DNA from: Dictyophora rubrovolvata
Taxonomy: Eukaryota > Basidiomycota > Agaricomycetes > Phallales > Phallaceae
Assembly: GCA_029959195.1 (NCBI GenBank)
Contig: CP114119.1
Location: 620,001-684,000 of the forward strand
Direction: 5' to 3'
Length of the DNA: 64,000 nt
A program made the position numbers and the translations under genes. Of the stretch, positions 1 to 13,699 are shown one piece after another (within the stretch, counting starts at the first letter, position 1; each line of letters opens with the position of its first letter). The notes under the pieces were generated by a model, which saw nothing but the letters and a program-made list of their open reading frames with translations, searched no databases and was not told the DNA's origin.

Positions 1-423
1 AAAAGACCATCGCGATGGCCAAACGAATGCTATCTGAAGAAACGTGAACAAAATGAATAAACGAGAGAAGAGCGAAACGGACCTCACGATCCAAAGTGAT
101 AAAGTAGTCATACGCCTAAAGTGCGGTGATGAAACATGAGGCGAATGCTTATTGGCGGCGGCAAGCAAGAGCTCACATACCCAGAGCGTCGCGCAAGCCG
201 CTGTAGCGGTAAAGATTTATGAGACAATGTCGTTTCACGCTGAAAAGATAATGCATCGATAATGGTTCAAGCTCACCAAGCATATACTGTTTTCGAATAG
301 GAGCGATCGTTGGGTTGAGATTTTGACTCTAGAAAAGTAATGGCTAATACTTACCTCAGTTGCCCTTAGTCCGAAGATGACTGGTGTAATATCTCCAAAG
401 AGGAGGCCGATTACAGCAGACAT
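1..423 (-). CDS. DUF6533-type membrane protein, N-terminal part (runs off left edge)
   Basis: Seen: on the minus strand, spliced exons read LNPTIAPIRKQYML, then AACATLWAYDYFITLDRE, then IAFVWPSRWSF up to the window edge. The AYDYFITLDREIxFVW pattern is the hallmark of the DUF6533 domain that opens a large family of multi-pass membrane proteins in Agaricomycetes; their function is unknown. Introns with GT..AG ends separate the pieces, the last one at about 35-86. The start is uncertain. A possible first exon begins with an ATG at 423 (MSAVIGLLFGDITPV) but would need a 26-base intron, too short to trust, so the real first exon may lie elsewhere. The family call is fairly sure; the exon structure is not. 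Confidence 0.6.
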
Positions 424-1990
424 GACAGGAATGGGGGATGTAAAGAAAGAAAGAAAAAGAAAGGAAGGAAGCCTTTTTTTCCAATTCCAACAAGTGCCTT
501 GCCTTGAATGGATCCGTTCACAACACTGACCCTCCTCTCCTCTTTAGGAGGGCCCCGGTTTCACCGATGGAGGAAAAGTGAAAAGTAAAGAAAAAACAAT
601 GTAGTTCGTTATCAGTACCTTGAGACTTTTTTAGAAGCGTAGACAAGCTACATATTAATATTGATCTCCTTGTTGAAATGAACCTCCGCGCCAAGGAGGT
701 TTGATAACTGTTTGCTGATTGGAGCTCCCTCATAAACACCGGTAGCATTAAGTCGTATATCATGTTCTTTCCGAATGCGGTGTGATATATCATTGACAGC
801 ATTGGCAGACCGGATGACACGAGACGTGAAGATGGAGGACTGACGAATCCTCCCATCTTTAGACAAGCCCTTCCGCAACCAAGGCTAATTGCATTTTGCG
901 CCAAGCTCTCGAAACGCAATATTAAAAAAACGCCGTACAATAGCATTGGAAATGTTTGGCGACCTAGTTTGGAGATAATGCACGGCACACGTGTCAATTA
1001 ACCGATGTTTAAACCGCAACTTCTTTCTGGTTCCTCATTTGACAAGCCTGAGAGTTTTTCGAGCTGCAAAAAGAAAGAATGTGTGGGAAAAAAGAAGTCT
1101 TATGTGAAATTCTGTGATCCATTCACGTCCGAAGTCCAGACGGATGACACCAGATGACACGGTATTGGTTCGACATGGCTGAATACCTGCTGCGGTACCG
1201 CGCTTCAATTTCGTATTGAACTCGAGTTAGCAAAAATGGAAATATGGATTTGCAAGAAACTCACATACATACAACTAATTGGAGAGACTTAGGCCGTAGA
1301 AGTTGGAACCCCAGTTCCCCAGTTTTGTTGGCGTAGTTTGTCTGAAGGTAAGTTTAATCCCATCTAGTAGCACAGTACCAATAACTTTGAAGCCAGCTTC
1401 TTGTTTATGCAAGACAAAGAGTGTGCGGTGTACAAGAGAACTTTAAAAAAGAAGTGTACTTGGCGCACTCAGACTCGCCGGATTCACCGGTGCGAGCGGC
1501 AAATTGCGCTAGAGGCTTCCATTACGTCAGCTGTAGCAGGAACTGTTACCGGATTGCTACCGGACATTCCATACATCAACGCGAGAGTGATAGAACAGTG
1601 ATTATTAGTGCATTATGAATCCACATGTCTCCAGAATAGCTTGGTTGGAAGATATAACTATGCCGCAGCTTATTTGTCATGTCATTGTGATGTTGTTGTA
1701 TCAGTGACTAGTGACTCGTGAGTAGCTTGAAATTTCAGTCAAGTTAGGCTTACCCTCTTTGATCTCGTTGAGCTTCAGAAAATCTGCTGCTGTGTTGGTG
1801 GTCACGAGATTTAGACTTAATTTATTTCCCCCTAGCTCGAATTTGTGTCTTTCAGATGTTTCATCCAATTTGGCTTTACTCATCATCCGAGATAGTTATA
1901 TCACACAATTTCCGGGAGTTCAATGACGCGTCTCAAGCTGGTAATTTAGTGGAATCAACCTGGAAACAAAAAGAAACATGAAAAGATGGA
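424..1990. other. No recognisable gene
   Basis: Open frames here are short, mostly lack ATG starts and match no family I know. A minus-strand frame around 648-997 is open but has no domain pattern. Nothing else is supported. Confidence 0.4.
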
Positions 1991-3100
1991 TCGAGTTTAT
2001 AATTCGGAAAAAACAGATCATTAGTTCGGCTCAGGAAATATTGCACTGATTGTACGGGATAGACATGTAAAGCCATGATCCCTTGGAGAGTGAGAAGTCC
2101 GCCTTGGGTATCGCATAAGGAAAGATGGGTGAAATTCCGCCACTTAGCATTTAGGCGTATTATCGTTGATGTAAAATTTCATGTCTCGCCCCAAATGCAA
2201 ACAACGCATTAAAAAAGGCTTGGAGATCGAACGAACCCTCCATTTCCAATGTTTCTATTAAAGCCTTCCGAACAAGCAAATCAAAGATTTGATAAAAGCA
2301 GCGAGATTGGTCTAGAAAACTCTCGGGAGTAGATAGGAAATAAATCCCCGTGTGGTGAGATGGAATACAAAGATAGCGCTCCAGACAAATAAGTCAGAAA
2401 GGTGGACGAGCTGCCAAGGCTCCGAATGCGCAGAGAATCTAGACTTTTAAAGTTCGGGAGCTTGAATGGATGGATAAGGTATAATATCGTACAGTTCCAG
2501 AAAGCGAAGATTCTAAAAAGAAGCCAATTTATGAAGTATGCCTTCTGTAAGAATTAGACCAAATCTTCAAGCTGCCCTTCAGGAAAGTTGAACAACAGCT
2601 TGAAGTCGTGACTATTACTGCCATATTAGAATTACCTAAAGACTCGCCCCAAAGTTCTGGAGCTTGCAAGTGCAGTTTTGTGAGCATTGAAAAATGACCG
2701 TCTGACAGGATATCAAATGGCACTAAAAGCGAAGAAAAGGGATCAGAAAATGAAGGTTCGTCATCGTGACTTCCGATATGAAGTTCTGTCAAAGTCGGGG
2801 AGAAGCTTGCGACTAGAGGCAATTCTTCGAAGTCAGCAACAGACTTCCAAACGATGAAGCTTCGAGAAAATACATGGCGATTCTGATCCTCAATCGTAGA
2901 GATTAAGAGAGGTGAGAGTTTGTCGCATACCCTTAGTGGGAGAACGCCGGACGGTGGAGAGTTCTCACGCGACGAGCGTATGAATTGTAACATGTCGATG
3001 TTTTTGGAAGAAGTGTTATGATGTTCTGAAAAATCTACATCAGGAGATCATCTTGATATACTAGGTAGACAACACAAATACTAACTAATTGATATGCACT
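1990..3100 (-). pseudogene. F-box/LRR-like gene, probably degraded
   Basis: Seen: several minus-strand segments look like the leucine-rich half of a basidiomycete F-box protein: LTELHIGSHDDEP and LTKLHLQAPELWGESL (2529-2993), then FKSLDSLRIRSLGSSSTF near 2420, and KWRNFTHLSLCDTQGGLL near 2100. They run in the same direction and order as one protein but fall in different frames with stops between, and I could not join all of them with believable introns. Known: such F-box/LRR genes are abundant and often decayed in Agaricomycetes. I infer a relic or a poorly resolved multi-exon gene. No F-box motif itself was seen. Confidence 0.35.
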
Positions 3101-3670
3101 GTCGTCTGTCATCTGTAGTAATTGGCGAAATATTCGCCCCGGTCCTGAATTACGGCAACGACACCTGCAAGTTGTTTATTCCCTCTTCAATATACTTTCG
3201 ATACCGTCGGAAACTTTGATCTGGGAAACCCCGAAAAAGCAAAAGTGTTGAACATTTGAACGACAGGTTAGGTCATGTAAGCGGCGCCAAAAGTTTTGGC
3301 GTTTAGCGGTATTACGTACGTCTAGTGCCATAATTCGCCGTTGATTCGCCGAGTCCTCAGCTCTGTTCTGATTCGTCTACTCTCTCAAAAACTACGAACG
3401 CTCCTGTCAAAGAATTACTACTATGGCAGCTTTTTTCTTAACATCATATCCGTGACAATGGGGTTTGGTGAGACCTTCATGAAGGTAGAATTACTACGAA
3501 CACTGCAAAAAGGAGACTCCTTTCAGATACTAGTATCGATCGCGACATACGGTAACTGAACACTTTTGAAATTTTGCGATAGCAAGGCAAAAACAAACAC
3601 TTGATAAACTAGTATACACCTTCTAACCTTGTCTTTGCAAGGATCTCGAACACATCCATGATATTCGAAA
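3100..3670. other. Intergenic, nothing recognised
   Basis: A short gap downstream of the large helicase/AAA gene. It holds only unremarkable short frames; no repeat or RNA gene was seen. Confidence 0.4.
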
Positions 3671-6600
3671 TCATTGTAAAGCAAAGTCTGAAACGAAATG
3701 ACTACCACCTGCACAACGATATCCACCAGGGACTTTGATCCAACGGTAACCGACAGGGCAAACGCCCATGTACCGCAATTTCCTCTGCACCTGAGCTTCT
3801 TGCCGCTGCTGCTGCTCCGCTTTCTTTCTCTCATTTTCTAACTTAGCCTGCTTCACTTTCGCTTCCAACGCCTTTATCCTCGCCTCCTCCAAACGTCGCA
3901 ATCTTTCGTCTTCTTCGGATTTATTCTGAGCAGACTTCTTCTCCAACTCTTTCGAGATTTCCTCCGCCTTGTTTAAAGCTTCCTTTACCTGATGTTCCTC
4001 ACGCTTAACGGCCTCAATCTCGTCCCTTAATCTCTTCTCCTCACGATCCTGTTTTTCTTTCTCGGCTTGGAGCTGAAGCCAAACATCATCCGACACGCCC
4101 GGATCACGCTGGTCCTTCTCCTCATTCTTAGGGTGTTGTTCCGTCTCGGGAGGTGGCTTCGGTGACGAAGATTTCGCTGAGGACGTGTTAACCGCCGGTG
4201 GTGAAGACTGGGGAGGCTGTTGAACCTGTACCGGCGGGGGGGTTGGTGTAAACATCTTGTGCGAGGGTACGTTATTATCGCGCTCCAGCTTCATCTGATA
4301 AAACGACCGGAAGCAATCAAGGGCTGCGTCGTCTGACAATGTCAGATTCTGTCCTTGTCCACCGGGGAAAGGGACGGAGCTAAAAACGGCCGTGATAATG
4401 TTCTTGCTCAAGGTTTCCATATCTCTTGCGTTACCCCACGACGGCATCAAAATCATGTACTCAATGATCTTTACCATCTCATGGTATTCCGGCGAATTCG
4501 GATTCTCCAAAGCCGATACTTGTATCTTCTTTGGCTGCAATTTTTTACGCAAGATTTGGAGACAGTGCTCAGATGAAAAGGAAGGAAACACTATTTCTTC
4601 TGGAAACCGACCGGATAAGCCTGGATTCATGGCGAGCAAATCGTTGATTTCTTTGTCGTAACCAGCGAGGATGACGATGAGCTTTCCCCGAAAATTGTCT
4701 TGCGTCAGAAGCCCCACTAATTCATCAATTGCTTCCTGGGCAAAATGCCCCTGACGTAAGCGGTAAGCTTCGTCAATGAAAAGTACTCGACCGAGAGCCT
4801 TCTCCAGAAGTTTCTTTGTTTTAGGCCCAGTATGTCCAACGTATTGGCCGACTAGATCAGAAGCTGAACATTCGACGACTTCGGATGATGACAAGAACCC
4901 CATATCATAATAAACATGTCCAATCTTTCGCGCTGTAGTTGTTTTACCGGTGCCTTCAAGAAATAAGTATATAGGTAACGAAGTTGCAGGAGCTGTACGC
5001 ACCTGGTGGCCCCTTGAATACAAATGTGGTCGGAATTTCTTTCCGCATATCGAGACCATGCTTCTTGAGGTTAGCAGCCATCGTCTGCCATTTCTCGAGT
5101 TTTTGAATGATGGGATCGGCTCCGATAACATCCTCAAATAACTTTCTCAGATTGACAGTTGCATTTTCACCTCGTTTATAGTCCGGGTCGAAATCACTCG
5201 GCTCAAATGGCGCAATAGCAGCGGCGGACCCGATGGGATGCTTGATTCGGGCTTGGAATCGCAATTTTGCCTGACTCAACAAATTTTCTACCTCCCCGAT
5301 GTTCCCAAAATTAGGACGATTTTTCATGCGAGAAAGAACTTCCATCGCAACCGTCATCGCCGCGTCAGTAGCGGTAAGATCGTGCTTTTGGAGCTTGAAC
5401 TCCAAAGCAGAACGGAGTTCGGATTCGGAATAATCCTCGAAAATAAATGCATTTTCAATGGAAAATCGACGGGATAGACCGGGGTTTACGTTCTAACAGG
5501 TAATGTTAAATTATTACTTGAATAAAGCAGCGTCACGTACTTGAAACATTTCCTCCATTTGGTCTTTATACCCCAAGAGGAGAACGCATCGGTCTTCACC
5601 TGGAACATTCTGAACTTCGGCAACAAGCGTATCAATAACCGCCGTCCTGAAGACATCCCCGCCTTGTCCATGACCGCCGCTTACTTTCCCATAAAGCATA
5701 TACGCCTTCAAAACTTGTCAATCACGGCTTCCTTTCGTAAAAAGTGCACAAATAGTCCTACCTCATCAATCACGAGCACCTTTCCAACCGTAGTGGCCAG
5801 GATCCCTTTGGTTTTTTCTTCAGACTCACCTATGTGAGCACCAATGAAATCGGAGGGATTCTTCACGACCACTATAAATTGAAATCATCATTAATAAACC
5901 GTATCCCCGCGTCATGAACTGAATAAACTCGAACTTACATTCTCCATTACTCAACATACCGAGCTCAGCCAAGATTTGTCCATACAGCTTTGCGACCGTG
6001 GTTTTTCCCGTACCTGGAGATCCCAAAAAGGCGCGGTTCAAAGTAATATCATGAGGTTTTTTCTCGACGAGTTCTCGTTGATAATTTGTTTGTAGCATAC
6101 TGAACAAATTTCGAACCGTTTCCTTTATCGTTGGAAGTCCAATCATTTTCTGTAGTTCCTTCCAAGCGGGGCAATTAAGCATCACAGAAGCAGGTTCGGG
6201 TCCGATCAAATCTTCTTTACTCAAAAAGAAATCGTCAGGGAGATTTCCCGTTCGTCGCTGAGAGCTAATTCTCTCAGCCTGTCGTTCTGATATCCGCGAA
6301 AGAACGTTTGCTAAAGCACGGGCGTTTCCAAATCCGGGGATACCCCGACCTCGACCAAGGCGCCGCATAACAATTCGACCATAAAGTCCTCTAATACCGC
6401 CACCTTCGACCACCATATTTCCATTCCACTTCTTTTTGACCATGTTGTCGAGCATATCGAGAAGCTCGTCGTCCGTATAATCCTGGAATTGCAAACGATA
6501 AGGGACACGGCTAACGAGTCCGGGGTTATGCTCGAAGAACCTCTCCATCTCCTTGTTATAGCCCGCAAAAATAAACACGAGCTTTCCGACATGGTTCTCC

Positions 6601-9600
6601 ATCTCCGCGAGCAAATAGTCCATAACTAAACTACCGCTGGGATTCTTGGAATCAACTAATTGATACGCTTCATCTACAAAGAACGTTCCACCGCCCGCGC
6701 CGAGAGTCTTATCTATCTTGTCTTTAAGTTCGGCAACACCACCATGGGATAATCGTGAGCCTGTCGTCTCGATAAACGCCATGGTGGGTATAACTTTGAC
6801 TGACGCAAGAAATTCCGCATAAAATCGAGCCACCGTAGTCTTGCCTATATTCAAATTAGCAAAACAAAATCCGTAGTGCTAACCATGATAGCGACTTACC
6901 CGTTCCTGGATTTCCCAGCATTGCAACGTTAAATCGCTCGTTCTTCAAACTGGAGCCCTGACGAGTGACAGTATCGACTTTATCCATAATCCGTAGAACT
7001 TGCTTTTTAACCTCTTCCAGACCCGTCATAGCCATAATACCGTCAACTGCCGAGTTACTTATCCCCTCTACCCTTTTCCGCTGCTCCCAAATGTCTCGAG
7101 ATGGAGAAATTAAGACCGGGGATACCTGCTGGGACGACTTCGGATTAGATTGTCCGGGAGCAGCCTGAGATGTTGATGTTGCACCGGAATTATTAGTAAC
7201 TGGGACCGAAGGCGAAGGCAAGGGCGGCTGAGCAGGGGAAGGAAGCTTTCGCAGCAAGTTGTCCAAATCCGCCCTCTTTTGCCGAAGTACATCTTCCCGC
7301 TCTTTCGCGAGTTTCTGGTCCTGCTCCATTTTTCTGACTTTTGCAATTTCGTCATCAATGGCAGCAAGTCTTTGCGCATGTTTGAATTCGTCGTTCTTTC
7401 TTCGTTCTTCGTCCTTCGCCTCCTTTTCGCATTGGCGGCATGTTAGAGGGATTCCCTTGAAACAAACATATTGTTGACGATGCTTCTTAGGACAGACATG
7501 GTACATCTTGTGGTCGCAATTCATTTTAGAATGGTCGGAGATTTGATGACACTTGGAAGGGCATTTATGCTGCCCGCAGCTGAGAGTTACAGGACTGTAA
7601 ACGAAATCGTGCAGGTGTGACTATAAAATTTTTAAAAGAAAAAAAAAACTTTTCATCATACCAAGGTTCCGTGCACCCACCACTGGGACACTCCGTGTCA
7701 AACTCCTCAGGCTTTTTGATAAGCATGGTCCGGTTCGGGTGTTTCTCGCACTTGACAGGAAACCCATCAAACAAATATTTCTTCTCCAAAAACATCTCAA
7801 AAAGTTGTGACCAAATGGCTTTCCCGCTGCGGGAATTTCTGAACGTATTCATATTGCCTATCATAATCAATCCGTCCCGGGCACGAGATAAGAGAACTGT
7901 AAGCCGCTCCATTGAAGACATGAAACCGATGTCATGTTGGGCGTTACTTCTTGTCAACGATATAATAACAATGTCGCTCTCTTCTCCCTGGTAATTGTCT
8001 ATACGAAATACTATTAGAGACGTAGTTTACTACGATATTTAAGAGAAGGTCCAAACCGATAGTAGCCAATCGCAGCGGCTTCTTGGTAACACTCGCAGCA
8101 GCAACCGACAATAAGCCTGCCTGAACAAGCTCATACGTATCCAAATCATTAAGAATGGGATCGTTGTCTTTCTTCAGAATATCCCGCAAAGTCCTCAATT
8201 GACCGAGGTACGGCGTCAGCACGACAAGTTGTTCAGAGTTGTACCCTTGTTGTGCCAAATAACGAACAATTTTCAAAACCATATTGGCCTCAAAACTTCG
8301 GAGAGAAAACATCAATCAGCGAGAACGAACTTGGTTTGAGGAGTTTGAATGAGAAACGTACTTGTTGCGTTTGGACGATTTCAAGGTAGGATCTCTACGC
8401 TCCGACAGCGCCGAATCTTCGTCCTCAGGATGTTCATGGTTGATAAACACGATGTTACTTTGAACACCTCTTAGATCAGGCCTGGACTTGGTGCCCGGGG
8501 CATCACAAAGCTCTGGATACGTAAGTTCCCGCACGAATTGAGAAATTTCGGGGCGCATTCGATGTTGCATCTGGAGAGTACAATGTGGATATTCAGCTAA
8601 GACGAGTCGCTCGAACAGACTTCGATTCAAGTCGTAGCCTTCTCCTTTTTCGACGGTGAGAAGGTAGTTATTAACCTTCGGGCGGAGTTGTCTTTGAAAA
8701 AAAAAAAAACTCGTTAAAAAATGAAAAAAAAACTGAGGGGTAAAAATCGTACTTGTGATCGCCAATGAGGATGAGTTGAGTAATATCCTCTCCCAGAGCG
8801 GTCAGGACGTGACTTTCTAAAATCTCACCCGCTTCTTCGACGAGGAGAACATTTGGATGCGCATGTTCAATAGCTTTACGATATTTCGCAGCGCCCGTAG
8901 TCGTACAGCCTATAATCCGTTTGCTGGCAATAATAGCGCCATCCCGTTCGGCAAACTTGTCATCAACAAAACGAAGCGTCTCATTATATTTCCCGGAAAC
9001 ATGAACAAAATCTTCAACCATCTCGTCGAAAAGCTCTTTCTCCCATTTCTCAAAAAGCGCTTGTCGTTTTTGAATCGGCATATTCCAAATTTCAGCAGCT
9101 TCTATAACGGAAGGTTCTTTCGAAAACTTTCCAGCGTCTTTACCGTTTTTCCAACGCCTTAACAAATGATCGGCCTGGATCTCTTTCCCACCTTTTCCAA
9201 TACGTTTCATGTCGTCTTCGGCCTTCTCAGGGAGTGAAAATGCCTCATAAAAATCAGGATCCTGAAACAGGAGATAATCGAGCACCGTCTTCAGTTTCCG
9301 AGCCGGATCGAATTCCAGATATCGTTGCCAATTAGCCCTCAAATGGATCGAGTGTTCTTGTACTTCCGCTTTGAGCGTGTTAATCCTAGAATGATCCAGT
9401 CCTCCGAACTTGGTAATAGGGGTCTGCTTTTGAAGACTAAGCATCTCCGTACGTTTCGTTGATTTACCGCCTAGTCGAACAATAGCGTTGGAGGGAATTC
9501 CGATATCCATCAAATCCTCCAGAAACTGGTCCAGCGCGTGATTTGTGAAACAAACGACTAGGATCTTTTGAGTAGTATGATCATGTAAAATTTTCCCTAG

Positions 9601-11156
9601 TAGTGCGCCGATAAATGATTTTCCAGTTCCTGAATAATAAGCATGTCAAAATTCGCCTCTGACGTGAATGATAAGCAGACTATACCTGGGGGACCTTGGA
9701 TTAACGAAACTTGTTGTCTTAAACTAGAAACAAGCGATTTGTGCTGTGCTTCGTCCAAAATAATCGATTTCTTGGTCTTTAAAAGGCCTTGAAGGTCCTG
9801 TTTAGGGTTTAATAACAGGTCTCGGACGATTGTCTTTGGATAAGTGTCTGGAGACTTCAGATAACTTGTCCCTTCCTCCCAAAAAAGCAATTCATTATCT
9901 AAAGGAAAAACCTGCTTCTCCTGAAGTGACTGAAGGATTGGTTCATACGCAAAAACGGCAGTATTGATCTGCAATAGCTGAACACGATCATGCTTGGCGC
10001 CGTGGAGGGCCTTCAGGGTGTTCTTAATGCTATTGACGTCGGGGAGTTGAAGGATGATGATGGGGGGTGTTGCACATAAATGATCTTCATCGCGAAATAC
10101 GGAAGGAAACGCCACAATTTCATTGTTGACAGCCAAGCATGAAAATGATTGATGCTTCAAAATGTGGGAATTGTCTATAAAAAATTTCTTTCGAGCACCC
10201 ACGTCCTTTCCAGCTTGCGGCCACGGATCTTTCAAGCATTGAAACGCAATTCCCCATAAAAACGATTTCCCGTCTTTCCGAGCCGTAAAAATGTCATGAG
10301 CTTTAAGACCGTCAATTTTGAGACCTCGATGTTTTTTCTTCTTGTCTCCAAATACAATACTGATCTCCTCCCGCATTTCGTAAAGCAGGTCTTCTCTAAG
10401 AAGTCGGAATTGATTATCCATGTGTGAAGCCGTACGGTTTTCCTTTGTCTTGGGGTCATCGAGAAATGCACTAGGACGGAGGAAAGGCACTTTGTCCGAG
10501 CGAAGTTCATCCGCTGTTGGCAAAATTGAAATCTGGCGGAAATCGACGAAATCGTTATCGTGCCTGCCTCCTGGAGAGACCTCATCGGGGCTATATACTC
10601 TACCACCTGATCGCAAGGTGGTGATGTGCTTGATCTTGTAAGCAATACTCCGTATGTCTGAATTGGTATGATTGAGCAAAGGATCGATGATATCGGAATC
10701 TTTGGCGAGGTTGATATAAGAATCAGGATCGGAGGAGAGCAAACGTAGTAGTAATACAGCAAACGAAAGCTTCGCATTCTCCTGCAAAGTTTTGTTCCGA
10801 AATGCCTTTTGAAAGGCATTCCAAAACAAAGACGGCTCTACCAAGGAGTGTAAAATGGTTTTGAGCAGAATGCCACTTTCGACGTCGACTAATTTATCGT
10901 CCGTGATGTATTTTATCAGTTTGGATGCATGTCCGTTGAGAAAAGAGTCGGTCGTGTTAAGCATAAGGCATTCGCTGAGTCGAGAAAGCCCATGAGGGCT
11001 TTCGCGTAGTTTCTGGGCCGTTGCCACAGGGTCGGACTGGAGACAGACACCCTCGATGAAAAGGGTATGATTCGCGCGAACAAGTGATTTATTGATATTG
11101 ATTGCCTCTTTGAACAATCTATTCAGTCTAGTGGTATTGACAGAGTTGTCAGACAT
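3671..11156 (-). CDS. ZNFX1-type SF1 helicase fused to tandem CbxX/CfqX AAA+ ATPase modules
   Basis: A multi-exon gene for a protein of roughly 2,200 aa. The start is ATG at 11156 (MSDNSVN); the open frame upstream has no ATG. The N-terminal half resembles ZNFX1/NFX1-type UPF1-like helicases: Walker A split by an intron (LIQGPPG / GTGKSF, about 9600-9690), VLLVEEAGEI as the DExx box, LILIGDHK-QLRP, LQMQHRMRPEI, and DNYQGEESDIVIISLTRS. Next comes a Cys/His segment (CGQHKCPSKCHQ) and a charged coiled coil. Then follow AAA+ modules of CbxX/CfqX (SpoVK) type: LGNPGT-GKTTVARFY with FFVDEAYQL; LGSPGTGKTTVAKLYG with VLVIDEAYML; and FKGPPG-TGKTTTARKIG with VLFIDEAYRL. The C-terminus is a Pro-rich linker, a Glu/Lys coiled coil and a Cys-containing tail (GVCPVGYRW, GGSHFVSD). 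All catalytic motifs look intact. The role is unknown; RNA surveillance or silencing is inferred from ZNFX1 relatives. Confidence 0.85.
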
Positions 11157-12097
11157 GATCTTGGATGGGATGGGAAGGCTGGGCGAGCGAGCGAGCGACA
11201 CTCGCAAAGTGACTTTGGAAGGTTCAAGAACAGCCTGTCAAAGATGTCACTTATTGGGTAATCCGTAGTATACTAAACACACATGTCATGCCACTCACAA
11301 TGAGGCCTGACCTTACTGAAAACAAAAGGCGGAGATCAAAAAAAAGAAGGTTTGGAGGTGATGGCCAGCGGTATGAATAATGACTCGACAAATCAAACTC
11401 TAATTGTTGCATGATTCGGGTTTATATGCTATGTGTGTATATCACCGCGGGACTCACTTATAGTCTGATTTCACAGGAACAAAGGCAGCAATCGGATCGC
11501 AGTTTACCGACCTCCAAAGGGGACATGCTGGAGGCATAGGGATTTGTTGGGCAGTGGGCTACGTTGTTACATTGGACGCTGGAAGTTGCTTCTGCGCTGT
11601 CAGTACAGCATCGATATTCAAGCGCGCTCTGAACCTTAACATCGCAATGAGAATGTGATAGCTCAGAGAATGAAAGATTACCTGGGCCGCATTGTGATAT
11701 GGTGAAATCAAATAATTAGAAAAAATTTTGTTTCCACACAAATCAAAGTCTAGCGTCTAATACAACCGTACATGTGGTGTACATATATTCTCTCTAAAGG
11801 GCTAAAACAAAGGGTCGATGATAAGACATGCAACAGAACCGAAAACGAAATGAATAGAAAAAAAAACACAATAAAACGGTGAAATGAATGAGCAAGTCGG
11901 GTATAAAAAACGACCAACGCGGGAAAAGAAGAAGCCGTGATCAAGACACGAGAAGCAAAATGACACGAACAACAAGAAAGAAAAAGAACATAAGCTTACA
12001 AGATATTATTTCAATCTTAACGATAGCACGGGAAAAAGTTCTAAGTGATATCACAACATTGTGTTTCCTCCTGTTTCCTCCACTCCATCCTCCGGTT
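11157..12097. other. Intergenic between helicase and SNF4 genes
   Basis: This stretch holds the helicase gene's promoter side and the SNF4 3' side. It is AT-rich with A-runs. I see no gene. Confidence 0.4.
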
Positions 12098-13562
12098 CTA
12101 TCCATCCACATCTTCCTCAGTTACGGGCAACCCATCGCCGAGACCGAGCTCTCCAATAACATATCGCAAGACATCACTGAGGGTAATAATACCCATCAAA
12201 CGTCCCTTGCGTCCACCTTCCACTTCACCCTACGGAGAAAGAGATTAATGAGGGAGAAACCAGGAAAGGGGTTTTTTTTTTTACCTCGCCTTCGACAACG
12301 ACTAAGCGATGAACTCGTCGTTTCCCAATAAGTGCAAAAAGTGTGGCCAACGAATCATTCCCGCTACATACGACGACGCCTGGGAAATCAGGCGAGCGCT
12401 GTGACAGGGCGTTGGAGATATTGAAGTCCAGCGAATGGTAGGCGCCAACTCGGACAAGTGTCTAAATACATGAAACCAAATTTAAACGAGAAGCTCAATT
12501 GATACAATGAATATGAGATGGAACTTGGAGCTCACAATGACATCAACGGTTTCATAAAGGTTGATGACGACCCCGTTTTCATCTAGGATGGGAACTGCTG
12601 ATATACCGCGTTCGCTGAACATGTGAACGACATCGAACACGGTTGTATCCATCGTAGCCCAAGATATTGGATGATAAGGGTTATCAGCCGTCGGTGTCAC
12701 GTATGTGCCTATGTTGAGCCTCTTCAACGAAAGATGCAATCCTGCGATTTCTTTGCACTGACGAGCTTGAGTGGAACAAATCCGGTCATAAAAAACATGA
12801 GAAATAACCTACGTTTATGGCAATAAATTTGAGTAATCTGTACTGTGTCAAGACGGAGATGACTGCTTCATCTCCAGTTTGACTATCGCTGTCGAGCAAC
12901 GGCAGTCTGCGGGCGTGTGTTTTGATCAGCATCCTACACGCGTCGTACAGAGGTTGCATGGGATGTATCGAGAGCAGCGGTGGCGGTGGAACATTGAGTT
13001 TACGCTCAATTTCTAAAAATAACGACATTTAGTTTGAAAATGAAATAGCCAGAAGTGTTTGCGTAAGGCACGAAGCTGACCTCGTAACGACTCCAGGCGG
13101 ACTTCTTCTACTTGAGCCGCTGCGACGTCGTACGACGACACTGTCCAGTAGTAGTACTGAATTAGGTGGATGATGTCTGATACAGTGAGCATCCCAGCAA
13201 AGCTCCGCAGTTCGCTGTTCCATAGTGGCGCCGAGACAACCCCTAAAAGAACGGGAAAAAAAGATGATTTGAGGATTCTTTTGTCAAACCAATTCAAAAT
13301 CTGACAAACCATTATTCAACAAACAAGTCAATGCTTTCTTCACCTCCAATTTGGTATCGAGCACGATGACTCTTGAAGAAAGAGGAAACACGTCGTACGA
13401 ACTTCGTCCCTTGAGAAAGTTCCGGATTGCCTGGAGGGCAGCTTCGTGAATTTCATGTATTTGCGGTGGCAGCACAGAACTGGTACGGCCTCGATTTCGT
13501 ATTGACGTTTTACGTCGCACAGGCTTTGGCGATGTCGGGCTCATTGAAGTGGCTGTCGACAT
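12098..13562 (-). CDS. SNF4: AMPK/SNF1 complex gamma subunit (CBS-domain protein)
   Basis: Regulatory gamma subunit of the SNF1/AMPK kinase, which binds adenine nucleotides through CBS domains and signals energy stress. ATG at 13560-13562 gives MSTATSMSPTSPKPVRRK; stop TAG at 12098-12100. Exons read in order: FLKGRSSYDVFPLSSRVIVL, ALTCLLNNG / VVSAPLWNSEL, FAGMLTVSDIIHLIQYYY, then ARRLPLLDSD, TQYRLLKFIA, ISWATMDTTVFDVVHMF, GISAVPILDENG, and finally HRLVVVEGE / GRLMGIITLSDVLRYVIGEL. These are four CBS repeats in the usual order, so the protein (about 340-370 aa) is full length. At least five short introns interrupt it. The gene is divergent from the SSH4-like gene, with only about 137 bases between the start codons, so the promoter is shared. 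The call is secure from sequence. Confidence 0.95.
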
Positions 13563-13699
13563 TGGCTAGGCTGATAATGGCAATTTCAATGTCCGACTGC
13601 GTCACTGATTTCCTTTTTCTTTCCAAACCTCCCCTCGTTGCTTACTCACCAACACACACACACACACAACCCTCGCCGCCATCTCCTCCCTTTTAACTT

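Noticed and set aside
299-423. 26-base intron after MSAVIGLLFGDITPVIFGLRATE
   Set aside because: Too short for fungal splicing; I kept only the DUF6533 exons as evidence and left the start open.
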